Below, one piece after another: positions 33,600 through 47,400 of a stretch of DNA of 64,000 nucleotides; the stretch's first letter is position 1, and every line of letters begins with the position of its first letter. Both the position numbers and the translations under genes were made by a program. Under the pieces are notes generated by a model. It ran no database searches. It was not told where the DNA came from and saw only the letters and a list, made by a program, of their open reading frames with translations. The stretch is from Echinometra lucunter (lineage: Eukaryota > Echinodermata > Echinoidea > Camarodonta > Echinometridae): NCBI GenBank assembly GCA_029962745.1, contig CM057159.1:28661898-28725897 (forward strand). Direction: 5' to 3'.

Positions 33600-35634
33600 A
33601 CCCCTCCTAATGAAATGGGGAGATTCAGAGAGAGAGAGAGGAGAGAGAGAGAGGGCGGAAAGGAATGAGAGAAGAAAGAAATAGCCGAAGAGAGAGGAGA
33701 AAGAGATAGGAGGAGAGAGAAAATGATGTGATCACTCTTGCAAGCCACCCCACGTATCGCTGCACTCGCATACGATCATGTAATCCATCGAATAATCTCT
33801 GCCCCCAAGATTGTTAGCCCTACCCCCTCATCCATGACTGTACCCAAGCTACTCCACTGTCAGCGTAGTTTGGAAGATTTATGGTCTAACTGACAAGAAA
33901 GAACAACGCATCTAACTTCATCTGTGGCAAATAAAGATTGTTAATGTTAGTATTTTGCGCTGTATTTGTATGCTGTTGTTCACAGTGATACTTCACTTCA
34001 CCGTTGAAATGTGCCAATGTTACAAGCCTATAGCACTTTTGCTTTACCGTATGCAACTAGAGAAAAACAATAGATTAAATAATAATTTTTCAGTGTGATC
34101 AGCAATTCTAAAGAACAAAATGAATTCATCCAAATCAACAAGTCTCAAGTTTTTTTTGAATTGAATTGAAAAGGTCTATATTAGGATTGACGGGGACAAA
34201 AGTCGAACTGCACAGATTATGATGTACAAAGATTACAAAAAAGATATAAATGGACATAAAAGAAACTTTCACGCATGATATATAAGAATCAAATATTAAA
34301 ATTCCGTTAAAATACAACTGGAATATTAAACTAGGGGAATCGTATGATAACTGGTATGAAAATCACTTATTTATTGGTATATTGTAATAATTAATTGTAT
34401 TTTCTCTTCCCTCATATGGCTAATGGGATGCAACGTCAAAGCACAGGTCTGTCACTCGCTGAAAGTGGTATATGAAGTCATGAATAATGAATTTTAAAGA
34501 TGATTCTATTTTTTTTGGGGGGGGGGGTTTTAACTTATTACCCATCTGATAAAATGATAATCAATCATTTATGATGATTATACTCAACACTTGGCACATC
34601 TAAAGAGACGTGAAGAAAATGTCTCCAAGTCATATAGCACGTTATGGTATAACCATATATCCCCTTCCTGTCCCTCTCAGGTTGAGATATTTGCCAACAA
34701 TTTTAAATTGTGGGTTGTTTTACCTGTTCTATTTGGTCTGCTTTAAACCCAACACAGTATACAGTGATAGACACAAGATGTTACATTTCAAGTTCTCATG
34801 GAGATGCTTTTGATATTCTGCTGGTCCTCAAAATAGAACTTCCAAGAAGTTTGTTAAAGTGTATAAGGGAATTCAGTGACAAAAGACAACAGCTTTATGA
34901 TAATTTTGTCAGATTTCAAAGAATGAAAAAACGTCACTTCACCAGTGACATTCTGTCTCATCCTGTTTCCCCTTACAGACCTATATTTTACCATGTTTAC
35001 TATAACTTCCTTTGCAATGTTTGTAGAGCCGGTGAAAGGTAAAAGCCCTTGATGCTTGGCAATTTTTATATACACTTAGCACTTTCAGGTGCAAATAAAT
35101 TCAATAAATGTTACGCACCTCTTGAAATCACAAAGCAACCAACAGATAGACTTAGTTTTAACAGTTACATTCTGGTGTATTCACAAGCATAATAGATCGA
35201 AACACAGCAGGTATTGATAAAAGGAGCAATTCAAAATATGTATTCAAAAGAGAAATAAAGAAACGAACTGATTTCAAGATGATGTAAATGAAACCCACTG
35301 CAAGAACATTTTAGAAACCATCTTCCTCTGAAGTTGTTAGAGGTAATTTGATTGTAAAACCATACATGTATTAAGCTTATTCATTTTGTTATTCACTCGT
35401 GCATTTGTTTTGCAATGATTATGATTTATATGGTGAACTGTTTATTGTGAAGATTTGGATATGAATAAATTCCTCTGATCAGGCAAAGAAAAGGAATTCT
35501 TATAAACCGTCAATGAAAATGAATGTATATCAAATTATTGAATAATTGATACTCTATCAAGATGACGTTGTGAACTTTCATACCAGGGAGGGCACATCCA
35601 TTTAACCGTTAGAAAGTCTGACAGGGAAAAAAGC
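33600..35634. other. No secure gene (copy A intron)
   Basis: Intron DNA of gene 2 with a GA-rich tract at 33627-33720. A plus-strand frame at 34710-35042 is not supported by copy B, which has a frame-breaking indel. Confidence 0.55.
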
Positions 35635-36134
35635 NNNNNNNNNNNNNNNNNNNNNNNNNNNNNNNNNNNNNNNNNNNNNNNNNNNNNNNNNNNNNNNNNN
35701 NNNNNNNNNNNNNNNNNNNNNNNNNNNNNNNNNNNNNNNNNNNNNNNNNNNNNNNNNNNNNNNNNNNNNNNNNNNNNNNNNNNNNNNNNNNNNNNNNNNN
35801 NNNNNNNNNNNNNNNNNNNNNNNNNNNNNNNNNNNNNNNNNNNNNNNNNNNNNNNNNNNNNNNNNNNNNNNNNNNNNNNNNNNNNNNNNNNNNNNNNNNN
35901 NNNNNNNNNNNNNNNNNNNNNNNNNNNNNNNNNNNNNNNNNNNNNNNNNNNNNNNNNNNNNNNNNNNNNNNNNNNNNNNNNNNNNNNNNNNNNNNNNNNN
36001 NNNNNNNNNNNNNNNNNNNNNNNNNNNNNNNNNNNNNNNNNNNNNNNNNNNNNNNNNNNNNNNNNNNNNNNNNNNNNNNNNNNNNNNNNNNNNNNNNNNN
36101 NNNNNNNNNNNNNNNNNNNNNNNNNNNNNNNNNN
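35635..36134. other. Assembly gap of 500 N
   Basis: A second run of exactly 500 N ends copy A; the matching position in copy B (about 49660) continues without a break. Confidence 0.99.
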
Positions 36135-36380
36135 CTATGCTGCATGCAGTTCTGCGTAGCTCCATGAGTGCAATAATTTGAAATTACATGTTCACTCTTT
36201 AGGGTTAACATTAGATTTGCGTATGGTGGCCCGATACTTGAAAAGGCGCTAAAAAATACCAGTATAACAATCAGAAGCTTAAATAAAATCGTGACATAAT
36301 TTTGTTTATTTTTTATTTTTACCTCCAGGTATCTTGATTATAACCATGATAACAATGCTTAATAAGAAAAATGCAATTAT

Positions 36381-36545
36381 GACATAGCTTAGTGGTAACT
36401 GAGGAGTATCCGGGTTCGAAACCAAGTGGATGTGCCCTTTTGTATATGAGGCATTACTCATCATTACCCAGTCCCTCGGAGAGGACTTAAAGAATTCCCC
36501 TGGCCTACAATGCTTTCCTAGCAGTCAGATAAAATAAAGTGTATA
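36381..36545 (+). mobile_element. Degenerate tRNA-derived SINE
   Basis: TAGCTTAGTGGTAACTGAGG resembles an A box and CCGGGTTCGAAACC a B box. A short body with CCCAGTCCCTCGGAGAGGAC follows. Confidence 0.55.
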
Positions 36546-37221
36546 AGCTTCTGAAATCATTAACTCATTTTGAAATTCATGCTAAATCATACACGTCATC
36601 ACATCAACATTACTTTGATTTTAACGCTTTCTCTATCTACAGCAAACCCAAAGAACAGCCTGACGGCGGTTCTTTTATAAGGCAGTAATTCAGGATAACA
36701 CCATCAAATAATACTTATACAGAAATTGTAGTCAAATATCATTATGAACATGCGAAATAGACAAAACTAAAACGAAGTGAATCAAATTTAACGAGTGATG
36801 ACTAGAAAAGTCAAACCGTTATTAAACAGGCGATACAATTTTAACGAGTGATGAATTTAATACATGATTACACCATGAACCGCTAGCAGAACATTTCTCT
36901 GAGTAAATACGGAAATATATTAACAACAAAAGTACATGGTTGACGCTCTTTTTAACGATTATCACTCATGCATTGTTAGAATAGATTCATACTTACCATT
37001 TCACCTTTAACTATTTACATGAAGTGCAGATTGGTTACACAATGACTCTGATAGTAGGCCTAATACTGATTTTCAAAAGTAAGAAGAAGCAAAATAACCG
37101 ATACACAATCCTACATCCAGTGTGCTTAACAATTATGATTTACACATTATAGCGCAAGCTAGCAAACAATCAGGAAAGAAGAAAGAGAATAGGAGATGGA
37201 TTAATGGAGATATAGAGAAAG

Positions 37222-37256
<35 letters not shown>

Positions 37257-38041
37257 GTGTGTCTGTGTGTGTCGGTGATTTGCAGGAATCCCTTACACCT
37301 CTGTATACTTCACTGGCAAAATTGGAAAGACTTATTGAGGTCAGGAATTCTTTTTTCCCCCTCTCCGCTCTCATAAAAATATAAAAACTAAACAAATGAA
37401 TTCATGCTATACTAACTACGCATTAACTTCTCAAAATATAATGATCAATGACTATAGTAATTGCACTACCTGAATTGCACTAGTGTGTGTTGCGTACATA
37501 ATCTATTGGCAAGCAATGTAGCTTAAGGTATTTTTTTCATAGGATGGATTTTATGCTAATAATATACACTGTTCTATCGAGTAAATTCAAATACCCTGTA
37601 TTCCTTCAAAATCATCTTATATTTGCACATCAGAACATTTTCGTTTAGGGTTATAGTATCCTCACCTGTATAAACCTGTTTAAAACTGTAATGAGTAAAT
37701 AAGTCATTTTTATTTCCTCATAAGTGGTCTCGACGTGTGGTGCGCAAACATAAAATTATATAGCAGATGTCAAGTCATCTTGTATCTATTGTCTTCAAAC
37801 TTGAGGAGGCCGCCCAACATGACTTGGTTGGCAATCTTGCTAAGAATGTTCACCTGTGTATCATATCATCATTTATTGTCCATATATGGATATTTGCTTT
37901 GTTTACACGCAAATACAACTGACAGTACATATAATCAAAGATACAGAGACATAATTATAGACACAAATATATAAGATCATTATCAATATCATTATTATTC
38001 TGATTCTTTTATTATTATCATTGTTGTTGTTATTATCATTG

Positions 38042-38046
<5 letters not shown>

Positions 38047-38105
<59 letters not shown>
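38047..38105. repeat. (ATT)n microsatellite
   Basis: Perfect ATT repeats about 80 bp from the (ATT)n tail of the SINE at 38183-38433. Confidence 0.95.
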
Positions 38106-38182
38106 CATTCTTAGACAATAATAATGGAATCTATGAAGAGTATTGTACTGAGTGTTCTGAAATGTTTTAATCATCATTATAA

Positions 38183-38433
38183 TATAATAATAATAATAAT
38201 AATAATGACTCTTATTTACCCAGGGTAGCCACTTCAGCTATCAGCTGATCTTCCAGCGGGCCCTGCATAACATAATATGTTATTATTACCCTTCTCCATT
38301 CTTATATGCCGAGCACCTGGCTAGAAGGAAGAAGGTCCCATTTTTGTAAGTCTTTGGTATGACTCGGCCGGAGATCTAACCCACGACCTCCCGTTCATGA
38401 GGCGGACGCTCTATCAATTGAGCCACCATGCCC
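38183..38433 (-). mobile_element. tRNA-derived SINE, complete, (ATT)n tail
   Basis: On the minus strand the element begins GGGCATGGTGGCTCAATTGA, with an A-box-like TGGCTCAATTGATAGAGC and a B-box-like GGTCGTGGGTTAGATCTCC. A roughly 170-bp body and an (ATT)n tail follow, suggesting mobilisation by a CR1/L2-type LINE. Its head overlaps the last codons and stop of gene 2. Confidence 0.8.
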
Positions 38434-38787
38434 ATTAAAATTCACATCTTCAAAGATCCGTCCTCGTGATCTTGTCAGCCTTGCCTCGCGTCTAGACGCT
38501 GATGAGTCACCATTGTTACGAAGTGTCACTTCTCTGTCGTCTGGACCAGAATGTCCACTAGTTCTATCGCTTGCTGGACCAGAATGTCCACTAGCCTCGT
38601 TATCTGGATCAGAATGTCCACTATCATCTTCGCCAGAACCTTCACCGTCCGGTCCTTTTGGCCCAAGTCCTTGACCGATGCATATACCCTCAAGTTTGGA
38701 CAATGCCTGCAGGAGATACTCGGGTATGAGATTAATCACCGTGAACCCAGGGGCCTCTGGGAGGATATCCTGGACCTTCCCGTCAAC
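38395..38787 (-). CDS. Gene 2 last exon: PDZ2-like end, acidic repeat tail, stop inside a SINE
   Basis: The exon has 130 codons plus TGA (38395-38397), with acceptor [19 protein letters not shown] and [11 protein letters not shown] match VTQRVREVL and RLHLIPQSL of gene 1. The tail has three repeats ([30 protein letters not shown]). The last 12 residues, [12 protein letters not shown], and the stop lie inside a tRNA-derived SINE (38183-38433). An alternative donor upstream of the SINE cannot be excluded. Confidence 0.72.
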   Translation of the reverse strand, partial: VDGKVQDILPEAPGFTVINLIPEYLLQALSKLEGICIGQGLGPKGPDGEGSGEDDSGHSDPDNEASGHSGPASDRTSGHSGPDDREVTLRNNGDSSASRREARLTRSRGRIFEDVNFNGHGGSIDRASAS

Positions 38788-40497
38788 CTATAAGGAAGAC
38801 AAGGAAGAAGCACGTTACTCGACGAATGGCTGACAAGCAGTACCAGTAAGTGATCTTGATCATGTTTATACTATCTTCTCATAACAGTGCACTTCATAAT
38901 GTTCTAAAGGTAAAAGAATAGTTGATTCAAAGAACGAAAGACTAAGATTTTTCTACTATCAGGTAGGAAGAAGTCAGCAAGGAATGGCAACCATGATCAG
39001 TTTCATCATTAGTGCGTTGGTTTCTGAAATAAAATTAGTTTAAACAGTAAATAAAGCAAAAAGGAATACAAAGTAGTGCTGTTCGTTTATCCCTCTCACA
39101 CTTTTATTCAAAATGGTGGTACATAATACTTATCTTCCCATCACAATGACCACCACTGTAAAAAAAAATATATTTTTTTTTCACATATCAAGGAACTTGG
39201 GAGAAAAAACGGGGCTAAAAGAAAGAGCGTTTTTTTTTCTTTCACTTGTCTTTATAACATAGGGGTAAATAAAATGGCAACAGCAAAACAAAGTATCCCC
39301 TTTTTTTTGGGGGGGGGGGTGGTTGTCAGAAAGTGTCAGATATTTTCCTCTACTGTTTCAAGACAGATTTCCGCCCATGCAATACGTATCCACCGTTTCC
39401 TTTTAATACCCCTATAGGTGGAGCTGGGTCGTAAATTGTTCGGCTATGAAGTACATCTTACCACTTCTCTTCCGACATTTATTTCCTCCGGGAAGTTTAT
39501 GGCGTCTGTCACCGCCAGAGTTTCATTTCCGCTGGTAGCCAATCTGCAGATATTTGCTATCGCATCCTGTACATCAAACTGCATCATCTGACATGTTTGA
39601 TGAGGTAAAAAAACAGAAATCATTCAAAATGCTTAATCATCGTGACGGTGGACTGACAATGAATCTAAAGTATGATAATGCAATATTTTTTTTTGTAGAA
39701 AGAGACTGTATTTAAATGCATAAAGGAAATGGTGCAAGTACGAAATATATATCAGCCGATTAATCTCAAAGAAGACAATTTTCTTGTTTGAAGGTGTGGA
39801 ATCCATGGTGAACTAACTACGATGATAAAGAAATACAACGTTAGTGTGTTTTCTCTTTTGTCTAAAGGCTACCTTGAAAAGCAGGCCTAGCAGCTTGAAT
39901 GGGACTACCCTGCTTTTTATAAAGAATACATTAAATAAAAAATAAAATAAATAGACAATTGTGTTTCCAATCTGTTATAGTTGTACAAACGCCTCCTTCA
40001 TTTTCATAGATTTCTACAAATGTATGAATCTTTTTACCGTGCTGCACTTCACTGTCATATTGAAGCCCCATCCTTCCTTGGAGAAAGCACATCTTACTCC
40101 AGGAGACAAACGCAAATTAATCTGGAGAAATCAAAGATTGGAAACATTAGTAGACATGCAGAACAAAAAAAAAAAAAAAAATGAATAAGAAAGTATTTTA
40201 AAAATCCAGTAAGCTGCGTTTGACAAATGAATTTTAATGTGTTTACATCACTACAGGCATTTAATTTAATTTTTGGAGTAGCCGAAACAACTGGCCCGTC
40301 TCCGTGGTCTGGTGGTTAAGGCATTGGCGTTCATAGCCAAAGGATCGGGTTCAATTCCCGGTGGAGACATTTTTTCAACCTTGGCAAAATTTCCAAAATG
40401 GGGGGACAGCTCTGGGGAACTTTGATTCATGCTACGCTATTATTCTCTCAACTGATCTCACATGTATTTATTTCCACGAGAGTTGCCAAAGCTGTTG

Positions 40498-40529
<32 letters not shown>

Positions 40530-40877
40530 TATATATATAAACAAAGTAGATAGTGTTCTGCTCGGAGTTGGTGATATCAAAAACTACAAAAGGAATAAAA
40601 AACTCCGTAAACCAAGGAAATTTCACGAATTTTCGCCCTTAGGGCTTTATCAAGTGTTTAATATCTATTTGAAAATGCGTCGTTTATCATGATCAGTAAA
40701 CAGTGCGCACACTCTGCTGAAGTCCTAGGCGTATAGCGCACCAGACAGAGTGGCGCACAATACGTAACAAAGAAGTACATGAGCTCAAATAAAGTGAAAG
40801 AGACGGAAAAAAGGGGGAGAGAGAAAGAAAGAAAAGAGGGAGGCAGATAGAAGAAGTAGGAAAGCTGAAGCCTGCGA

Positions 40878-40927
<50 letters not shown>

Positions 40928-41401
40928 GATATATAAAGGGGAGCATTGGTATGGTGAGCTGTGCAAAAACATGTACATTATGTTACTGTTTCACGTAATG
41001 AGTCACGAAAACTCTTTATATAGGTGCGTCGAATAATTAAGAAACACAATATCAAACTTCTAACTTGTGGCCCTGGAGTACGTTTGACAACAGGTCATGT
41101 GCGACGTGAATTTCGCATCCCAAGTTCTGAACTTTGCATCCCAAGTCGTGAAATTCACGACCCGCTGTGCGAAATTCAGGACCCGTGGCGCGAACTTTGC
41201 ATCCCAGTCCTGAATTTCGCACTGCGGGTCGTGAATTTCACGACTTGGGATGCAAAGTTTGCGCCACGGATCATGAATTTCATGACCTCGGATGCGAAGT
41301 TCAGGCCCGGGATGCGAAATTCACGTCGCACATGACCTGTTGTCGAGCGTACTTCAGGGCCACCATACTTTCAGGCTCCAAGGCATAACCTGTGTGGATA
41401 C

Positions 41402-41445
<44 letters not shown>

Positions 41446-44400
41446 ACTCTCCTTTCTCTCCCCCTCTGTCTCTTTTAATATATATATATACATGCATCTT
41501 TCTGGGAGCCATGCGTAATACCATTCGCCCTACGGGCAACACTGTTTTAAAATCTACAGGCGTTCTTGATCCACGTATATTTGTGTTGCTCACTTCGAGA
41601 GCGGGGCCATTTTGAAAGGCTCGGGACTGCATTGACCTATCCTACCGCCGTCCCTATTATGTAAGAGCACTGATGAGTGAAACAGCGCGAGGTGTTGCCT
41701 CTTGCGTTTGAAATTTGCAGTGCTTTTGTATAAGCTCTGAAATTTAATAGGATAATATTCATGATATTATGAATACCAAAGATATACAAATGGTTAACCT
41801 GGTACACGTTGCAGACGATGCTTCAAAAATAATATCTATCAAGAGGATATTTACAAAAAAAAATTCTCAAAATGTAAATAACTTCGATTAAGAGATTGCC
41901 ATCCATTGGCATTGGATCTCTGAAACAATTATTTTTTGAACAAAATTAACTCATTTGAAAAGCAAGGGGCTTTATCCCCCGGGAGAAAATGTCGCCGCTT
42001 GCGGTGAACTAACATACATGATCCTACCCGCGTCCCCAATTATGTAAAGGCACTGATGAGTGAAACATTGCGGGGTGTTGCCTCTAGCGTTTGAGATCCG
42101 GTGTACTTTTGTATGAGCTCTGAAATTTTATAGGATGATATTCATGATATTATGAATACCAAAGATATACAAATGGTTAACCTTGTACACGTTGCAGACG
42201 ATGCTTCATAGATAATATCTATCAAGAGGATATTTACAAAAAAAAAATATCAAAATGAAAATAACCTCGATTAAAAGTTTGCCATCCATTGGCATTGGCT
42301 CTCTGAAACAATTATTTTTTTAAATTAACTCCTTTGAAAAGCAATGCGTGCACCCCCTGGTTGAAAATGGCAGTGCTCACGAAGCGCCCACTGGTTGTGT
42401 AGTGAACGAACATACGTGGATCGAATCCCCAAATCGTAAGCACAATATAAACGATTTCCTTGTAATTACAGTGAAACAAAGAATGTTTCTCAACGTACAA
42501 CTACTTCTCAATTGTCAAATTAGTTTAGAATTTCCTTCCGATTTTATGCACTCATTAAGACTAACTTTCGATTCTTTAATTGTTTTTAAAACAAAACAGA
42601 GTGTCACTTTACGCATTTCCTTTCATTACTTCCTGCAGTGAGTTTACAAGCACAGTGTTTACAAACCCATTTAGAGTCTCTTGTTCTGATATATTCGGCC
42701 ATCGTTCTGGCATCCATTACGTTAGAATTAGCGCCGATGGCCAGTATCTGATCCCCAACGTGTAGTTCACTTTTTGGCGTTGTCGATTGCACACTATTTA
42801 AATCAAATTGGATAAAGAAAAATAGAAACACTTATCAGTTCATTGCCAGCAGAAATTATATCCACAAAGCAACACTCACATGCGCAACAGCAAACTAATA
42901 CAGCTATATAGAGGGTAATCAGCCGTGTATATCTGTTACGTATATTTTGTGTATGCTATGTTGCTTTCTACCAGAAATCAAAACAAACAAACAAAGGGTA
43001 TAGACTGGTTTCATACTAACTAATGTAGATCTTTAGTGTCGAGCAAAATAATTATGCAATTAAATATTTTCTTTTGGAGGACAAAACTGCATCGTATCTA
43101 GACTTGAGTATCTACCCTCTGGAACATTTAATTCTACTTGCATATTTCTGCTGTGCCTTGGTTCATTCACTTGACTCTCAGTCATAGGCATGACGGTTCG
43201 AATCTCATTCCGGCACTTTTGCCACTCTCACCCAGGGGCTAACTGGGTACCCGGCACGATGGGCAGGCAAGTGTGGCTAAATTAGCAAGTACGCGCCCGT
43301 AAAATGGACGACTGCCCTCAAATATTCCTCAGGGAGTGAAGACTGTTAACACTAATGTGTGGAATCCATTAACTGGGATTGTTCAGTTTATACTGTTAAA
43401 TCACGTTACAAGAAACCCGGTATATTATTTTTATTATGATTATTATATTCATATGAATGCCGAATCGAATGCTCAATAAGCTAGGTTCCTTTATTTCACA
43501 TGCGTATTATGATACCAAAATCCAAACTTCTATACCGCTAAATTCCACATCTTTATAATACGTGGTTCGCTAATGTTATAGTAAAATCCCATAATTAATC
43601 ATCATTTTAAAGATTATTACGCAATCATCTCATTTAGCAGTACATTTTTTTTCCATAGACTGCTCACTCATTTATTGATAAACAAATTCAATCAGCGAAA
43701 GAGTTATTGATAAAAAAAAAAGACACATGGAACACCCCATTCTTGAAGACGATTGGTCCAGAAATCTGCTTAAAAATATGATATGTCCGCTCTGATGTGG
43801 GGCGACTTTTTGAAAAAAAAATAAACCTTTCTTTTGCTATTCTTTTTGGAAAAAATGGGAAAGAAACTGACCAGACATGACCATTGAAGTCCACAAGAAC
43901 AGTATCTAGGAGTGCCTCTTTGGGGAATAGTCCTACTGTCGGATCTCCCACCATGAACTGAGAATATCTTTGAAATCAATAGAAAAAGCACAAAATATGA
44001 TGTTTGCACTTATAATCAAAATTTTGATGAATAATGATTGTATTCAGATATAATATGGTATATAAACGCGTTCATGAGACGTTGGCAAGGGTGAGTAACT
44101 CTGTGTGTGTATTTTGATGGTGAATTATCACTTCTACCATGAATAGAACATATATTTTCCTCGGTCGCCGCCATGGTCGCCGCTCTTGCTCGTATAATAT
44201 TTAGATACAGGATGGTTTCGGAAAGCAAACAGATTCGGCGAGTGAGGTGACCGAATAAATATATATATATTTCAAAATATCTTATAGGCCTATAGCGTAT
44301 TTTGATGACGAAACAACACTTCTACCGTCAAGAGAGTTTGTTTTTCCTCGCTCGCTTCGCCCGCTCGTAAGATCTATTAAAACAGAGTGGTTTTGGACAG

Positions 44401-47400
44401 CAAACAAATTGGACCAGTTAGGTGCAAATATCGAGTCACATTTGGCAGCGAGGATTATCATTTCTTATAAGCCTATGTAGTGTACTTTTATGACAAAATA
44501 ACACTTCTTTCATAACAGGAAGTGGATATTTTTGGCTCGTTCGATTCGGTCGCTTGCAAATTTTAAAAAAAAAAACAGTAAGCTTCATAACCTATCGAGA
44601 AGCGTCATTCCCCCAAATTAAAAAAAAAACCAAACGCTTCACGGCCCATAAACGTTCCATTAAAGTAATAACGATCCACTGCGATGTCATTTGAAAATAA
44701 TTTCTTGTGTGTGTGTGTGTGTGTGTGTGTGCGGGGGTGGGGGTTAGATTAGACTTAGAATGCAGAATAACTGTCGGCAAATTGGGGTCACCATCGAAAA
44801 GTTTGTCGGCGAATCTAGGTCTCCCCCCCCCATTAAAAATGACACCCCTGACCTCGACCGCAAGGTACTTCGCGCCTCGCGCTCGTGATACTGTGTCCCT
44901 AAATTAAAGTTTTCAGGGTGTGTGCTTCAGCCCCCCGCCCCCACCCCCCACTTCAGAAAAGCTTTCTACGCCTATGAAAGAGGGACAGAAATGGGAGAGG
45001 GGTGAGAGAGAGTGATAGAGATAGATTGAGAGAGAGAGAGAGAGAGAGAGATTTGAAGAGAAGGACGGAGGAAGGAGAAAGAGAGAGAGGCTGAGGGAGA
45101 GAGAGAAGGTGATATGAAGGGAGCAGATAGTAAATAATATGCTGATGTCAAACCTGAAGCCGCCTGTATCAAATGATCTCAAACTCTCAGGTTGGGATAA
45201 TTGCGAGGAACACAATGACGGAGACGACGATTTCTTCCTTGTCCTTACTTCTACATCTCCTTCAATAGGCTCCGTCACACTTCCTTCTGAAGACATTCTG
45301 GTCATAGTATGGGCGCTAGGATTCTATGAGATATTAAACAAAACAGTATCATATACAGAAAAAGGGCATTTAGAATTATACACATGTTGAAACGTTGGAA
45401 AGTTATTATTTTTGGTTAAAACTATGTTGCGGTTAATTAAGAATAAAAGTATGTGATTATTATAACCTTTTCACCTCTCTCTAGCACTGTGGTATATTGG
45501 TGAAGGCTTTTGAATTTTGTACGAGAGGTCCTGAGTTCAATCTTCCCTGGACATGACGTTTTACCCATATTATTTTGTCCCCCTCTCTCTACCTCTCTTC
45601 TTTCTCATAATTCCCTGCATTATTTTCTTTTTTGTTTATTCTTCCTGCAGTTTACCTATATAATTAAACTAGTGCTCTCTTAATGCAATTCAATGACATT
45701 ATGGTAAATGAACATTATCAATTATTTTTCATGAACTTACTTTTTGTTGAATGTCTGCAGGTGCAGAAACCATTTTGATAAGTTTCCTTTTATCTCTGCG
45801 TGATTTTATTTCAGTCCGTACTCTCCTGAATCCAAGAGGCCTGATGTAGTCCTGACCGACAAACTTACAGATCTCCTCCTCCCATTCATCTGTTTGTTTT
45901 CTTGAAGCATTCAAAATTAACATAATATCATCTGCTGGTAACTTCGTCATTGTGAATAAGAACTTTGGAATAGATGAATTTCATTCGTCAAATGTTCGAA
46001 AAGCACGATAACCTCCATCCCCCCCCCCAAACAAAAACATTAGTGGTAATTCCTCTGTAAAAATATATTGTACCAACAATATATTTATGTTGTATTTCTC
46101 TTTCAAAGAAAGCACTGTTCCAAGAGTAATTTGTATATTTATTCATCTATTTATTTGTTTATTTGATAATGTATTTATTTATTTATTTATTTATTTACTT
46201 ATTTATTTATTTATTTATTTATCTATTTATTCGTTTATTCAAACATATCTAACCAGGATAACAAGATCAGTTAAAAAATTGTTTAACATCACGAGATTTG
46301 AATGAAACTGAATATTAAATGCAAATTACAAAAAGAGATACAACAATAACGACGAAACAATCATATACATTCAGGGGCAGACCGGGACTGAAGTTCGGTC
46401 TAAAGCCCAACGCACACCTTACCATCCGACTGGCTCACGACTGGTCCACGACTGAGTGAGAGGAGATGTGACGTCACAGCTCTTGTCAGTCGTGAGTCGT
46501 AGACCAGTCAGAGGCCAGTCGGAAGGGCAGTCGGAAGGATTCGATATGTCGAATCTTCACGACTGGATCGCAAGAGATCGCAGGCTCAATCCATCTTCCA
46601 GCCAATCAGACAGCAGTATTGATATGACGTCAGAGTAGTCGGATGGGTCTGGAATCGCAAGGTATGCGGTGTCGAGGCTTACGAGTGCCCCACGATTCAC
46701 CTCCCCTCATTCAGTCGTGGACCAGTCGTGAGCCAGTCGGATTGTAAGGTGTGTGCTGGGCTTTAGAGACCGGCCCTCCCACTAAACCTACAGCATATCC
46801 TCAGCCCCTCAGACCATTATGTTGCCGGCCCTTGAGCCGACATCTCATGCGGCGCAAGAGAATAAAAATCCGCCAACTCCCTGCCGGTCCCGCCGGTGTT
46901 TCATAAAGCTGTTCGTAAATTTAGGCATGACTTTACTAACGACTGTAAAAATAAAGTGCCAAATGGCATACCCAAAAAGTTTTCCTAGGGAGCGTTTCAT
47001 GAAGAGTTTTTTCAGTGATTTTCACCGACAAATTGGCTCTCAGCCAATCAGATGCAAGGATTTCATTAACTTATAACAATGTTGTCAGTGAAAATCATTG
47101 ACAAGATTCTTCATGAAACGCTCCACTGATGTTTGAACAAAGTGTGACTGAATTTCCCATAATCTTAATTAAATTGTGGCAAAAAATATACTTTGCAATA
47201 AAAATGTTTGTAGACATTATTTATGTTAATCTACGTCTGCAGATTTCACCTTTAGCTGATGCGATTTATAATGAATGAGAATCCCATTTACCTTGCCATG
47301 TTCAAGTCATTCTTAAAGTCATTCTTAACTTTACGAACAGCCTTATAAAAAGTCCCCCGGTCATATTTTTCCCGATGCTTTGCATGACTTACTTTGTATC

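Larger units (their letters stand above)
25156..35634. repeat. Copy A: 10.5-kb contig duplicating 38480-49659
   Basis: From its first base to its last this block matches copy B, with long identical stretches (for example 28780-31900 against 42870-46010) and scattered indels. It is bounded by exactly 500 N on each side, and both matches to copy B run right to the gap. Single-base indels pile up near 33,840-34,870, as in poorly covered contig ends. This is the pattern of a retained alternative haplotype. Confidence 0.85.
36135..38182. other. Intergenic DNA, SINE fragment and (AG)n
   Basis: AT-rich DNA with a degenerate SINE (36381-36545), an (AG)n tract at 37227-37253 and the (ATT)n array. No gene is seen. 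It would contain the 3' region of gene 2. Confidence 0.6.

Noticed and set aside
40298..40369. Functional UGA suppressor or selenocysteine tRNA
   Set aside because: Selenocysteine tRNAs are about 90 nt with a long variable arm. This one is 72 nt, has odd loop bases and is broken in the other copy.
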